Position numbers and translations under genes: made by a program. Source: Branchiostoma floridae (taxonomy: Eukaryota > Chordata > Leptocardii > Amphioxiformes > Branchiostomatidae). From it: DNA of 64,000 bases. The notes under the pieces were generated by a model. That model saw nothing but the letters and a program-made list of their open reading frames with translations. It ran no database searches and was not told the DNA's origin. Position 1 is the first letter of the stretch. The number at the start of each line of letters is the position of its first letter. Shown one piece after another: positions 13,175 to 23,241 of this stretch. Where the stretch lies: NCBI RefSeq assembly GCF_000003815.2, contig NC_049983.1, positions 10,285,453 to 10,349,452 on the forward strand. The letters run 5' to 3'.

Positions 13175-13372
13175 GATGAAATACACGGGCATTCCGCCGC
13201 TAATACTGACATTTGGCTGTGGACTTCATCAGTATGTAGTGATGAAATCCACGGGCATTCCGTCGCTAATACTGACATTTGGCTGTGGACTTCATCAGTA
13301 TGTAGTGATGAAATCCACGGGCATTCCGTCGCTAATACTGACATTTGGCTGTGGACTTCATCAGTATGTAGT
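13175..13372. repeat. 66-bp minisatellite, three units, hairpin-derived
   Basis: Units of 56 bp plus a 10-bp agtatgtagt spacer start at 13175, 13241 and 13307. Each begins gatgaaatMcac and ends gtggacttcatc, the same arms as the palindromes just to the left. Here about 32 bp of loop is inserted between the arms. The period is a multiple of three, which keeps frames open across it by chance. Confidence 0.93.
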
Positions 13373-13787
13373 GATGGCTGGTGAAGTTACATGGCTGGAA
13401 TAAATGTGTAAACATTACAAAGTTTGGACATGACTTTACAGGCGGTCTCAAAGCGCCACCTATCTACACTGGTTGGTATTGCAACATGTCCTTCAAGTCG
13501 TGTGATACTGTGCTGGCCGGATGTTTGCGGGCATTTTTAGCATCTTTCTTGAGAGAGTCAATACACTCCAAGCAACTCTGATTTGCAGGGAGTAAGTGCG
13601 TCTTTATTCATTAGAATATTTCTTTTATATGTCTTTCTTTTCTTTTGTATTCAAAGACGAATTTTGTACATAAAGATGTATTTCTTGTTTGGACAAGCCT
13701 TTTTGTCGCAAGAATGAGGATCTAGGAACAAGAAAGTTTTGTGTATCCTTTAGGCTGGTGTATCTTAAGAAGAAAAGCGCCGTTAAA
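13373..13787. other. Intergenic stretch
   Basis: Mixed sequence with a pyrimidine-rich, AT-rich part around 13600-13690. I see no gene, RNA or repeat here. Confidence 0.6.
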
Positions 13788-14810
13788 CGGCTGAAATCAT
13801 CATTGCAGGTAAACCCGCATCCACAGGAAGGTTTTCTTTGTAACAGGGTAAATAACTAACCTCAAGACGGTTTTGCTAAGCTTAAGTTTAATTGGACATC
13901 AAGCGCTGGTCAACTATAATTATGCCATGGTTAGATTGATATAGTGGAAGATTCATACCACCACACCCATACCCCGCGTCCCAGACAGGTGATGGAGGGA
14001 TAAGGAGTGCGGAAAGTCTCCATCCCTGAGCAGAGAGCGAGGCGAGTACTTTTCCCAAGCCATAAGAAATTAGAGAGGATGGTTACGTGTTTAGGGTAAA
14101 GATACCTTCTTCTTTATATCTCAACACCCTCATACCCTTCCTACTGTCCCTAATTGACCCGACTTTAATTTTCGCCTGTTTCTGCCAACCACCTTTTTAT
14201 CTTCCTCCCTGAGTCAAACTGTGCGCCTTTTTTGTGATAATATCTTTCCCTTTTATACCCCTGCACTCATTAGCATACGTGTACATATGCATAACTCCTC
14301 TGATTGGTTACCCTCCAAAATTGAGTTAACTGACCACCTGTCTGTGGCGCGCAGGGACAGGTGTGACGCTGTGAATAGTACACAAAGATTATTCTGTCTC
14401 TTTGCATGCAGTTCTGGTCACCACTGGCTGAGCTTTTCAAGTTAGACCCACGGGCCAGAGCTGACACATCGTCTTGTTGGGAGACTCGTGCAGTAGTTTC
14501 TAACACCGCAGCTTATGATGGGCACCAACCTCTTCTGTACTGCTGTTCACGGGACATGGAAATACAATGTCAGCAAGGCCACGGCAGGTAAGTTTTATGG
14601 ATGACGACATCATTAATTTTAAACATGTAGCCATGACCGTAGTTGTAGAAGGGAAACTAGTTCGATGTACATGTAGTAGTCAACTTGGTGAATGATACCA
14701 GTCTTCCAGACTTTGTGCATCGATCTTGTATAGCCTGTTTGATGTGATACCATCCAAGTTAGTTTTGACCATGACGGATGCGGGTTTTCCTGCAATGATA
14801 ATTTTAACCG
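13788..14810. mobile_element. Candidate non-autonomous DNA element with 35-bp terminal inverted repeats
   Basis: 13788-13822 and the reverse complement of 14776-14810 match at 31 of 35 positions, with a shared core of atcattgcagg and aaacccgcatcc. The enclosed 1.02 kb has no transposase that I recognise. No clear target-site duplication was established. An alternative is that two unrelated copies of one short repeat lie in opposite orientation. Confidence 0.45.
14412..14587 (+). other. Possible internal exon (unassigned)
   Basis: A pyrimidine-rich tract ending ctctttgcatgcag precedes it and a consensus donor CAG|GTAAGT follows it at 14588. Exactly one forward frame stays open across all 176 nt, entering at phase 0 and leaving two bases into a codon. 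The 58-residue product starts FWSPLAELFKLDPRAR and matches no family I recognise. It lies inside the candidate inverted-repeat element, so it may be a chance arrangement. Confidence 0.2.
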
Positions 14811-15339
14811 TTGTTGTTGTTGTTGTCTCTATTATCCGCTTGTTTCGTCGGAAGATGGTCACATGTGCTGTCTTTTCTCTCTCACTGTGCTTCTTTCTCT
14901 TGTGTACTTCTCTTGCTGCTTTTTTCCAATTGGTCGGCATGCGGCACACATCTGTCGGTACACTTTCTTTCTCTCTTTTCTCCATCATCCTATGTTCTTC
15001 TCCGTTCCTTTCACATGTGTATGATCTTACTTCACATGTGTGTTATCAGTTTTCAGTCATTCAAAAACGTTTTGTTTCTAGGATGTAATCCATCATTGCC
15101 TTTTGTAGCCTCTCTGATCCTTCTTTGCTGATTTCCTCCAGGGTGCCAGAGTATATTTCCAGACTTCCTGTTCTCTCTAGCTGGTCTTCCTCTTTTAGAC
15201 ACATGTATGTTTCCCTTTGGGCGGCGCTTTTCTTGTCTTTGCCATAGGATGCACTCCCTTGGCGAAGCAATCTTGATGCTGTTTCACGGTCCACTCTGCA
15301 ATGACGAGAAGACATATCCAAACCAGGTAACATCGTTAT
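14811..15339. other. Intergenic stretch
   Basis: It begins with a short TTG-repeat tract and continues with C/T-rich sequence. Open frames here are compositionally biased and resemble no known protein. I see no gene. Confidence 0.6.
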
Positions 15340-16420
15340 TACCTCCATGAAAAAATGGAGGTATAGTTTTGAGTGCGTCTGTGTGTGTGTCTGTGTGTGT
15401 GTGTGTGTGTCTGTGTGTGTGTCTGTGTGTCCGCATATTGTGGTCAGCATAACTTGAGAATCTCTTGATGGACTACGATGATATTTGGTATGTGGGTAGG
15501 GGTTGGGAAGACGAAGGTCAAGGTCAATTTTGGGCCCCCTGGTGTGTGACCTTGGTACTGCAGCGCAACTTCCGGTTTTGCTATCTCGGTGTTCTGAACA
15601 TGCTATGGTCAAGATTTTTTAGTTTTAGATAGCTCTTGTGCTCAGGAAAAAATGACATAAGTTTGGGCCCCCTAGCGTCTAGTTTTGGGATAGCAGGGGC
15701 ATTTTTGTCAAAAACTTCTGACGAGGATAACTCATGAAGGGAATAACGGATTTTCATGATTTTTGGTATGTAGGTACCTTAGACAATGTTGTACAAGATA
15801 AAATACTAATTATGCAAAATAGGAGTATATTTGCATAATTAATGAGAATATTCTATCATAGCAGTTTTTTCAATGTATCTCTTGTCCCGTACGTGATATG
15901 GTCGTGACATTTGGGTGGTAGATAGCTTTTAGCGTCATGACAAAGTGGGGCAAGTTTCAGTCCCCTAACATTCAATTGTGGAACTGCAGGGGCGTTTTTG
16001 TCAAGACACTCCAAAGAGGATAACTGCAGAAAGGAATGACGGATTGCCTGCATTTTAGGCATGCAGGTAGCTTAGGCAAAGATGTTCATAATGATATACA
16101 TGTTATGCAAATGATGACTGAATTTGCATAATTAATGAGGAAATTGTACAGTTCCATTGTTTTCAATAACTGGACCTCAATACATGTAACACATGTTAAT
16201 TATGATAGGTGGAATATAAGCAGATACCAAATATGGTAATGAGGAACTTATTTGCATAATTTATGTAAAAATTGCAAAACCTCCTTATGATTAATAATGG
16301 GAATTTTATAATTGTGACATGTGAACGTTAGTCAATGATTAACAACACCATGCATACATTATGTTAATGTCTTAGTCAATTGCATGAAATTTACGAAAGC
16401 TTTAAATTTTCATGGAGGTA
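15340..16420 (+). mobile_element. 1081-bp interspersed element with 14-bp perfect terminal inverted repeats
   Basis: The left end is tacctccatgaaaa and the right end is its exact reverse complement, ttttcatggaggta. The left end also folds on itself (cctccat/atggagg). Inside are a GT-rich microsatellite, a body with a cagcataact and tttggtatgtgggtagg signature, an internal repeat with a period near 283 bp (caggggc at 15704 and 15987), and AT-rich hairpins of the ttatgcaaa/tttgcataa type. Related partial copies lie at about 52683-52860 (+) and 55265-55692 (-). No protein is encoded. The type of mobilising enzyme is unknown. Confidence 0.65.
15376..15430. repeat. (GT)n microsatellite
   Basis: A run of GT dinucleotides interrupted by CTGTG units, inside the 1081-bp element. 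The related copies at 52.7 and 55.6 kb carry a GT/CA tract at the same relative position. Confidence 0.95.
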
Positions 16421-18300
16421 TGAGGTCGCCGAACTCTAGTTGTCTGAAGAGTCAAATTAACCTGATGATATCCCTACTAACTGCTATAATCCAAGTTTAT
16501 ATTTAGTTGAAAATACGCCCTCTTTAGAGTATCAATCTATTCATGTAAAACTACAATCCATATGTTAACAGTTGCTGAAGCTTTATTCTTTGAATCAACG
16601 TTTGAACCTCATTAATAAAATAGAACCATAGACATTATTAACAAAGGGGCACAATCTTAGAAGATGAGCAACACGTATAGACAGCGGAAGTTGTAACATT
16701 CTATTACAATCTGGGTTCGTATGATTATCTTAGAGACGTAGAAGTGACGGCCCAGAATTGCATGGAATGGCGCAGGATGGTCCACAAGAGACGTTGCCTT
16801 GATGCAGACCACTTGACACAACGATGAAGAGACCTTATCAAGTATCAAGTAAGTCAGTATGATTATCTTACGGTTATCTGACGGGTTTTTTTTGCGAGTT
16901 ACTGTGTGAAGGAAAGACAAAGTTATGTTTTAGATAATTGATGTGACGTGTCATAAAAGCGCGACTTGAGCCCCTAACGTTTTTCTGCATCAAAAACCAG
17001 GATCATCCCCAGTCCATTCTACTCCACAGCTGCATAACAGTCGAGCCTTACGATTTTCTCATCGCATCAATGTGCGCAGTTACAATAAACCTGCTTCCAT
17101 CAAACATAAATCATGTGTTGAGCTATAACTTGTTATGCTACGTGTTATTCAACCATATTTTATCCAATGTGATATCCTAGTCTGTTTTATCAAGCCCCAT
17201 CCTATGGAATTCCAGTCTTGTGCCTCACACTAATGTGCCTAGTGCCTCATGCTAATTTTTGCCATCGGAATCACAGCATATAGCCCTCTTCACCGCATGG
17301 ATGCCACACACTTAGTCTTCTAGCGAAGTGGCATCATGACTCGCCACATTGTTCCCGAATTTTCCAATAGCATTGATACATTACATCCTTTACAAACATT
17401 ATGTGTCATAGAAAGAAAGATTGTTACTTCCATATTGACGCACTAGCTGCAATTAGGTTGGAATTTGATCTCCCTTTTTTTAGTTGTAACTGCGTTTAAG
17501 TTGTGGACCTGGAAGATGTATGTCCATACACAGCTGTAAACCCTTTCAAATCCTTCTATGACTGCAAATCCTTTTGACAGTTAGGTATCTATAGATTACA
17601 TCAAATAGCTGGGTGATTTCGGGCGTAAATGACGTTATAAAGCCCTCTTGAGATAGGATGTCCCCATTGACGTACTTGGGTGTTTATCTCTTGCGCTATA
17701 TAATGGGGGAATCTTGGTCTTTATTGCGCTGCATTGTCTAGACCTAAGTCGCATTGGCTTTAAGAGAGATGGCTAAAAGCATCTCATTTGAGCATGCAGA
17801 TTATGACCATTGGTCATAAAGTAAGAAACAAGGACTCTCATCACTAATGAGTTGTCGTGGCTGGTTAAGACTATATTTCCCTAAAACAAAACACGAACAT
17901 ATTTCAATATATACTATGTACAATATGATATGTACTATGTACATACAGTAATATATGTATAGATCTGGTATCTACAAGGCTGTCCTGATGAACCCGTATA
18001 TATACGGGATGCACATATATGATTCCTGTAGGTGGGTCCAGTAAATACAGGTTTGTGGCATTTCTTACCACAGGAAACCGCATTGATCTGGAAGTCTGCA
18101 GCAGCAGCACAGAATAGGTCACGTTTTACTGATCAGATTAAACAACCAGCTTAGGAGGGTTAAATTGACAAAAAAAGTCTGAGCAGGACAATCACAAAGG
18201 TCATAAACTTAGAACATGCGAGGGCAAGAGAAGTATTATGGGGATTACGACCCCTATATCCACCTACCAAATATCATCAGGATCAATCAAAGGCGCTTTT
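16421..18300. other. Intergenic stretch
   Basis: About 1.9 kb of AT-rich unique-looking sequence. Short frames are present, but none has a recognisable motif. I see no gene. Confidence 0.6.
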
Positions 18301-18304
18301 CGAG

Positions 18305-18360
18305 TGATGCTGTTCAAAGACAGACAGAAAGACAGACAGACAGACAGACAGACGACAAGC
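18305..18360. repeat. (GACA)n microsatellite ending at a gap
   Basis: gacagacagaaagacagaca-type repeat running to the edge of the 100-N gap. It is preceded by a segment containing ctaccaaatatcatcagg, a phrase similar to those next to microsatellites elsewhere in this window. The microsatellite probably caused the assembly break. Confidence 0.9.
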
Positions 18361-18460
18361 NNNNNNNNNNNNNNNNNNNNNNNNNNNNNNNNNNNNNNNN
18401 NNNNNNNNNNNNNNNNNNNNNNNNNNNNNNNNNNNNNNNNNNNNNNNNNNNNNNNNNNNN
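18361..18460. other. Assembly gap (100 N)
   Basis: Exactly 100 N, a placeholder size, next to a GACA microsatellite. A/T-rich low-complexity sequence follows to about 18620. Confidence 0.95.
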
Positions 18461-18734
18461 GAGGAAAAAATAAAAAGTAAATAAAAAATTGGAATATGAA
18501 AATTAAAAATAAATTAAAATTAAAATTTAGCACTTAAAATACCGATGGTCACGTTGAGAGAAAAAAAAATCATAATTGTAATAATGAGAACACCAATGAT
18601 ATTGATTGTAATGATAATAATACTGATAATAGGAAGGATGGGGAGAATGATAATAGGACGTGCTGCAATTAGTATGCTTGGACAAATGGAACCTGACAGG
18701 TTGCTACATTGATTCGTTAGGAATTCGATGACTG

Positions 18735-19150
18735 TTGGCCTAGTCTATGAAAGTTTGTGGGCCAATGGACAGGGCATTGTGCCGCTCTAGCCTGCCAGCA
18801 CGGACATCAAGGGAACCGCGCCACAGGACAGGACAAGAGTGAAAGATCACTAAATTGTAGTAGAACAATATCATTATGAAACTCGAAGCCTGTCGGCCCA
18901 GAATGTGGAACCACTGGACAGGACATCAAACTTCTCTAGCCTGCCAGCACGGACTTCAAAGGTACCGCGCCACAGGACAGGACAAGAGTGAAAGGGCACT
19001 AAATTGGTGTACAACAACAACATCATTATGAAGGTCGATGCCTGTAGGCCCAGATTGTGGAACCAACGGACAGGACATCAAATTTCTCTAGCCTGCCAGC
19101 ACGGACATCAAAAGTACCGCGCCACAGGACAGGACAAGAGTGGAAGTGAG
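18735..19150. repeat. About 150-bp tandem repeat, three copies
   Basis: The phrase ctctagcctgccagcacgga recurs at 18785, 18934 and 19086 (steps of 149 and 152 bp). Each is followed by ccgcgccacaggacagg and an acaagagtg segment. Copies differ by scattered substitutions and small indels. No coding content is recognised. Confidence 0.9.
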
Positions 19151-19245
19151 CTTGATTTAAAGTAACATTATTATCAAGAGTAACAGGGCACTGACAGTAA
19201 TACTGTATAGGTCGTAAAAGTGATGTAATCATGGGCGGGATGGAG

Positions 19246-19581
19246 GGAAAGTTGGGAGCAGTAGAATTGTCCGTCTTCCCACCACGCCGTGCTAAGAAAG
19301 AATGACCGCTTGATGAATAAGATATGTCCCACATGTGCCAGTGTCCGAGCTGTGTCCGGACCGCCTGGAAGGCCCGGCTCTAAACAAAGGCAGTTCAACA
19401 GACCGTTTCTGATTAGCACATCGGCTTGTTGCGGGTGTGACGAGAATCCAGGACCACATGGCACAGATGACACAGACTTGTCCTTTCAATGGTGGTCCGG
19501 TGACCATAAATCATGCGGTCTGCTTTTAATACAAGGAACTCCCGCTTATCGGTCAAATTCATTCCTTTCAAAACAATGTTT
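19246..19581. repeat. 336-bp duplicated segment, left copy
   Basis: It matches 21265-21600 at all but two of 336 positions, 2019 bp away in direct orientation. A frame running through both copies starts MLRKNDRLMNK and includes CCGCDENPGP, reminiscent of the NPGP motif found near the start of many retrotransposon proteins. No reverse transcriptase or endonuclease is visible. The left copy continues directly into unrelated sequence. Confidence 0.93.
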
Positions 19582-20059
19582 TTGCTTCGCAAAAAAGTGT
19601 TTTACACTCCATGAATTCTCTACTGACAACAAGAGATAGAAGTTCAGAGACAATATCAGGTTTGGCGGAACACAACCATTTATTCCTCAAAACGGGAACA
19701 TAACAAAACTGTAAGCAACTCAAGTTGACAAGGAGGAACAAATAAAGAATAAGCTACAATAATATAAACATAAGATAAAATAAACAGGGTTTCTTTCAGG
19801 AGAACCCTTACGAATCAAACCACCAAAAGGCTCACCAATTGTGAGCAAACTACGGAGGCCAGAGGGCGCGAGATGCGACTCAACGAAAAATAATATACAC
19901 ATATGCACATGTTTAAAATCACCGTTTGAACAGAAGGAAAGTTATGCGGTGACCGGGTCCTAGTAAAAGAAATATAAACTAAGAAGCGGAAGCACATAAG
20001 TGGTGTGTAATTTACGGATGCAAGCTATACAGTTAAGATTAGTCGGTGGAGAATTTAGC
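19582..20059. other. Intergenic stretch before the 940-base gap
   Basis: A-rich sequence with no recognisable gene. Frames that cross into the following N run are artefacts. Confidence 0.6.
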
Positions 20060-20999
20060 NNNNNNNNNNNNNNNNNNNNNNNNNNNNNNNNNNNNNNNNN
20101 NNNNNNNNNNNNNNNNNNNNNNNNNNNNNNNNNNNNNNNNNNNNNNNNNNNNNNNNNNNNNNNNNNNNNNNNNNNNNNNNNNNNNNNNNNNNNNNNNNNN
20201 NNNNNNNNNNNNNNNNNNNNNNNNNNNNNNNNNNNNNNNNNNNNNNNNNNNNNNNNNNNNNNNNNNNNNNNNNNNNNNNNNNNNNNNNNNNNNNNNNNNN
20301 NNNNNNNNNNNNNNNNNNNNNNNNNNNNNNNNNNNNNNNNNNNNNNNNNNNNNNNNNNNNNNNNNNNNNNNNNNNNNNNNNNNNNNNNNNNNNNNNNNNN
20401 NNNNNNNNNNNNNNNNNNNNNNNNNNNNNNNNNNNNNNNNNNNNNNNNNNNNNNNNNNNNNNNNNNNNNNNNNNNNNNNNNNNNNNNNNNNNNNNNNNNN
20501 NNNNNNNNNNNNNNNNNNNNNNNNNNNNNNNNNNNNNNNNNNNNNNNNNNNNNNNNNNNNNNNNNNNNNNNNNNNNNNNNNNNNNNNNNNNNNNNNNNNN
20601 NNNNNNNNNNNNNNNNNNNNNNNNNNNNNNNNNNNNNNNNNNNNNNNNNNNNNNNNNNNNNNNNNNNNNNNNNNNNNNNNNNNNNNNNNNNNNNNNNNNN
20701 NNNNNNNNNNNNNNNNNNNNNNNNNNNNNNNNNNNNNNNNNNNNNNNNNNNNNNNNNNNNNNNNNNNNNNNNNNNNNNNNNNNNNNNNNNNNNNNNNNNN
20801 NNNNNNNNNNNNNNNNNNNNNNNNNNNNNNNNNNNNNNNNNNNNNNNNNNNNNNNNNNNNNNNNNNNNNNNNNNNNNNNNNNNNNNNNNNNNNNNNNNNN
20901 NNNNNNNNNNNNNNNNNNNNNNNNNNNNNNNNNNNNNNNNNNNNNNNNNNNNNNNNNNNNNNNNNNNNNNNNNNNNNNNNNNNNNNNNNNNNNNNNNNN
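20060..20999. other. Assembly gap (940 N)
   Basis: This is the only gap in the window that is not 100 N, so its size was presumably estimated. It lies between the two copies of the 336-bp duplication. Confidence 0.95.
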
Positions 21000-21064
21000 G
21001 TGACAGACAAGTTCAGGAAAGAAAAGGGGGTCAAATGGCTACGAGGCTGACCGGCTTCGATGAA

Positions 21065-21216
21065 GACGAGTGCGGGTTCTAGCCGGGCTGGCTCCGCTGA
21101 ACGGGATACTGCTCCGAGCAGGACGAGTACAGGAACAGGACGAGTACAGACGAGTGCGGGTTCTTGCCGGGCTTGCTCCGCTGAACAGAATACGGCTCCG
21201 GCTAGGACGAGTACGT
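21065..21216. repeat. 84-bp tandem duplication
   Basis: gacgagtgcgggttc occurs at 21065 and 21149, each followed by a gccgggct.gctccgctgaac body and an ggacgagtac end. The period is divisible by three and frames stay open on both strands. The low-complexity Arg/Leu/Ala-rich translations resemble no family I know. Confidence 0.85.
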
Positions 21217-21264
21217 AGCGCCCTGGATTCAAACAAACAATGTTTTGCCAAGGAAGTGGTACAC

Positions 21265-21600
21265 GGAAAGTTGGGAGCAGTAGAATTGTCCGTCTTCCCA
21301 CCACGCCGTGCTAAGAAAGAATGACCGCTTGATGAATAAGATATGTCCCACATGTGCCAGTGTCCGAGCTGTGTCCGGACCGCCTGGAAGGCCCGGCTCT
21401 AAACAAAGGCAGTTCAACAGACCGTTTCTGATTAGCACATCGGCTTGTTGCGGGTGTGACGAGAATCCAGGACCACATGGCACAGATGACACAGACTTGT
21501 CCTTTCAATGGTGGTCCGGTGACCATAAATCCTGCGGTCTGCTTTTAATACAAGGAACTCCCGCTTATCGGTCAAATTCATTCCTTTCAAACCAATGTTT
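21265..21600. repeat. 336-bp duplicated segment, right copy
   Basis: Second copy of 19246-19581. The two visible differences are A versus C in aaatcMtgcgg and A versus C near the 3' end. The sequence just before it (aaacaatgttttgcc) resembles the end of the left copy. At its 3' end it runs directly into the 206-bp array. Confidence 0.93.
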
Positions 21601-22089
21601 CTACATACGAATGAAGGCTCACCTGGGGGATAACCGCTAACCGCTAAGCGAACCCTTCGGTAACCGCAAAAAAGCGACCCCTTACGATCGGACTTCCGAA
21701 ATTTCAAACATAATGTGCGTTACTTTCAACACTTGAATATCAAAGTAAAACCCGTGGGCAAAAGGTAAAAAGTGATTTGAGTACCCAAAATTACTTTGTA
21801 ACTTTTCTACATACGAATGAAGGCTCACCTGGGGGAAAACCGCTAACCGCTAAGCGAACCCTTCGGTAACCGCAAAAAAGCGACCCCTTACGATCGGACT
21901 TCCGAAATTTCAAACAAAATGTGCGTTACTTTGAACACTTGAATATCATAGTAAAACCCGTGGGCAAAAGGTAAAAAGTGATTTGAGTACCCAAAATTAC
22001 TTTGTAACTTTTCTACATACGAATGAAGGCTCACCTGGGGGATAACCGCTAACCGCTAAGCGAACCCTTCGGAACCGCAAAAAAGCGAC
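21598..22089. repeat. 206-bp tandem array, about 2.4 copies
   Basis: tttctacatacgaatgaagg occurs at 21598, 21804 and 22010, steps of exactly 206 bp, with nearly identical bodies including ccgctaaccgctaagcgaac. The third copy is cut by the gap at 22090, so the real array may be longer. Confidence 0.95.
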
Positions 22090-22189
22090 NNNNNNNNNNN
22101 NNNNNNNNNNNNNNNNNNNNNNNNNNNNNNNNNNNNNNNNNNNNNNNNNNNNNNNNNNNNNNNNNNNNNNNNNNNNNNNNNNNNNNNNN
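22090..22189. other. Assembly gap (100 N)
   Basis: A placeholder-size gap that interrupts the 206-bp array. Confidence 0.95.
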
Positions 22190-22994
22190 TCAGATCATAT
22201 CAAACTGGTCATATCAAACTGGTCACCGTCAGCCTTATACACATCGCGTTAGTAGTAAAGTAATGGGTATCATACCGCCCGGCTCGAGGCGATGTCGGCG
22301 AGCAGAAGACGGGAGAGCTACACGTCAGGTCCGTGACTTTGTTCAAGGGCACAGACGGGACTTGTGCAGTGATAGTTCTCGCACTAGCTAGGCATATACC
22401 GTACATATAACAACTGCTATGTTACCAACTAACATCCTACTGTTACCAACGACAAACATCCCACGCAGAGTACGACCGGTAGTCTACTTACTGGTCCCAA
22501 TTTCTTATGTTTTTGCCAGCTTATGGAATGTTAAAATTTACCCAATTACAAAGATGCCAGGGGCCGTCCTGACACTGTCAAAACATCCTTACACCTCGGC
22601 CGAAAATTGCTTCCATATTGTCGGGCCGTCTTTAACAAGTGGTGATAACCCTTTTGAGATACAACACGAGTCAAAATATTTGGGAGGTGTGAGTTCGTAT
22701 TTAGGAACGAAAGACAACATACAATGTCGCTACAACGGCCACTCGAGAGCCAAACGAGCGAACAGACACAAAAGAATTAAACTTGATGGCTTGTGACCGC
22801 AAATTCTTTGTCACCATCACGATCGTGACCATATCTCACTACGGTTAATTTTTAAACAAGACTATCACAACAACATCTCCCGGCGCCGACTGATGTCGGG
22901 TGTCATGTTCTTGGTCACAAAAAGGCAGCTCAAAGGATAATCATTAAAACATTGACGGTGAACTGACTGTAGGACAAGTGGTTGTTATTCTTAC
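22190..22994 (-). other. Start of intron after the GATA first coding exon
   Basis: On the minus strand the GATA exon is followed directly by GTAAGAAT at 22994. The remaining 0.8 kb to the gap contains no frame resembling the rest of a GATA protein. It opens with a short direct repeat of atatcaaactggtc at about 22196-22222. Confidence 0.6.
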
Positions 22995-23241
22995 CGTGAG
23001 GTGGGCGGTAACCGTGCACGGCGGCGGCTCGGGCGGCGGACGAGGCGTAGTAGCCCGCCTGGTTCACCGGGTTGCCCTGGGCGTCGAGGTGGTGGAAGAA
23101 CACGTCGATGTCTTCGGGAGGGAGGAGTTGGGAGGGTTCTACGAACCCTGCGTGCGCGGCGTGCATCCTCTCTGCCGTGCCGTGCGCGTCGTGGGTCTGC
23201 ATCGGGTGCATCCAGCGCGGCTGCTCACTGGCTACCTCCAT
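22995..23241 (-). CDS. GATA123: GATA1/2/3-class transcription factor, first coding exon (partial)
   Basis: This exon encodes the amino terminus of a zinc-finger transcription factor that binds WGATAR DNA in the nucleus; vertebrate relatives act in blood, neural and ectodermal development. Reading on the minus strand from the ATG at 23241, the product begins MEVASEQPRWM, the invariant start of GATA2/3 proteins. Residues 35-49 read EPSQLLPPEDIDVFF, followed by HLDAQGNP at 51-58, a block shared with vertebrate GATA2/3. An alanine-rich tail closes the exon. It ends after 82 codons plus one base at a consensus donor (CACG|GTAAGA). An upstream in-frame extension exists but lacks conservation, so MEVA was chosen as the start. 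The two GATA zinc fingers lie in later exons, expected to the left; none is visible in this window. Lancelets are known to have one gene of this class. Confidence 0.88.

Noticed and set aside
12949..13403. Repetitive frames through the hairpin minisatellite on both strands
   Set aside because: The 66-bp period is divisible by three and keeps frames open; no start context, homology or non-repeat continuation is seen.
15061..15612. 183-codon minus-strand frame
   Set aside because: It runs through a GT microsatellite and the end of a mobile element and has a Thr-His repeat from the dinucleotide tract.
20000..21304. Long reading frames of 334-421 codons across the 940-base gap on both strands
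   Set aside because: Nearly all of their length is N, so the openness is an artefact.
22930..22994. Continuation of the GATA frame past the donor site
   Set aside because: The residues after GTAAGA (KNNNHLSYSQ...) are intron read-through.
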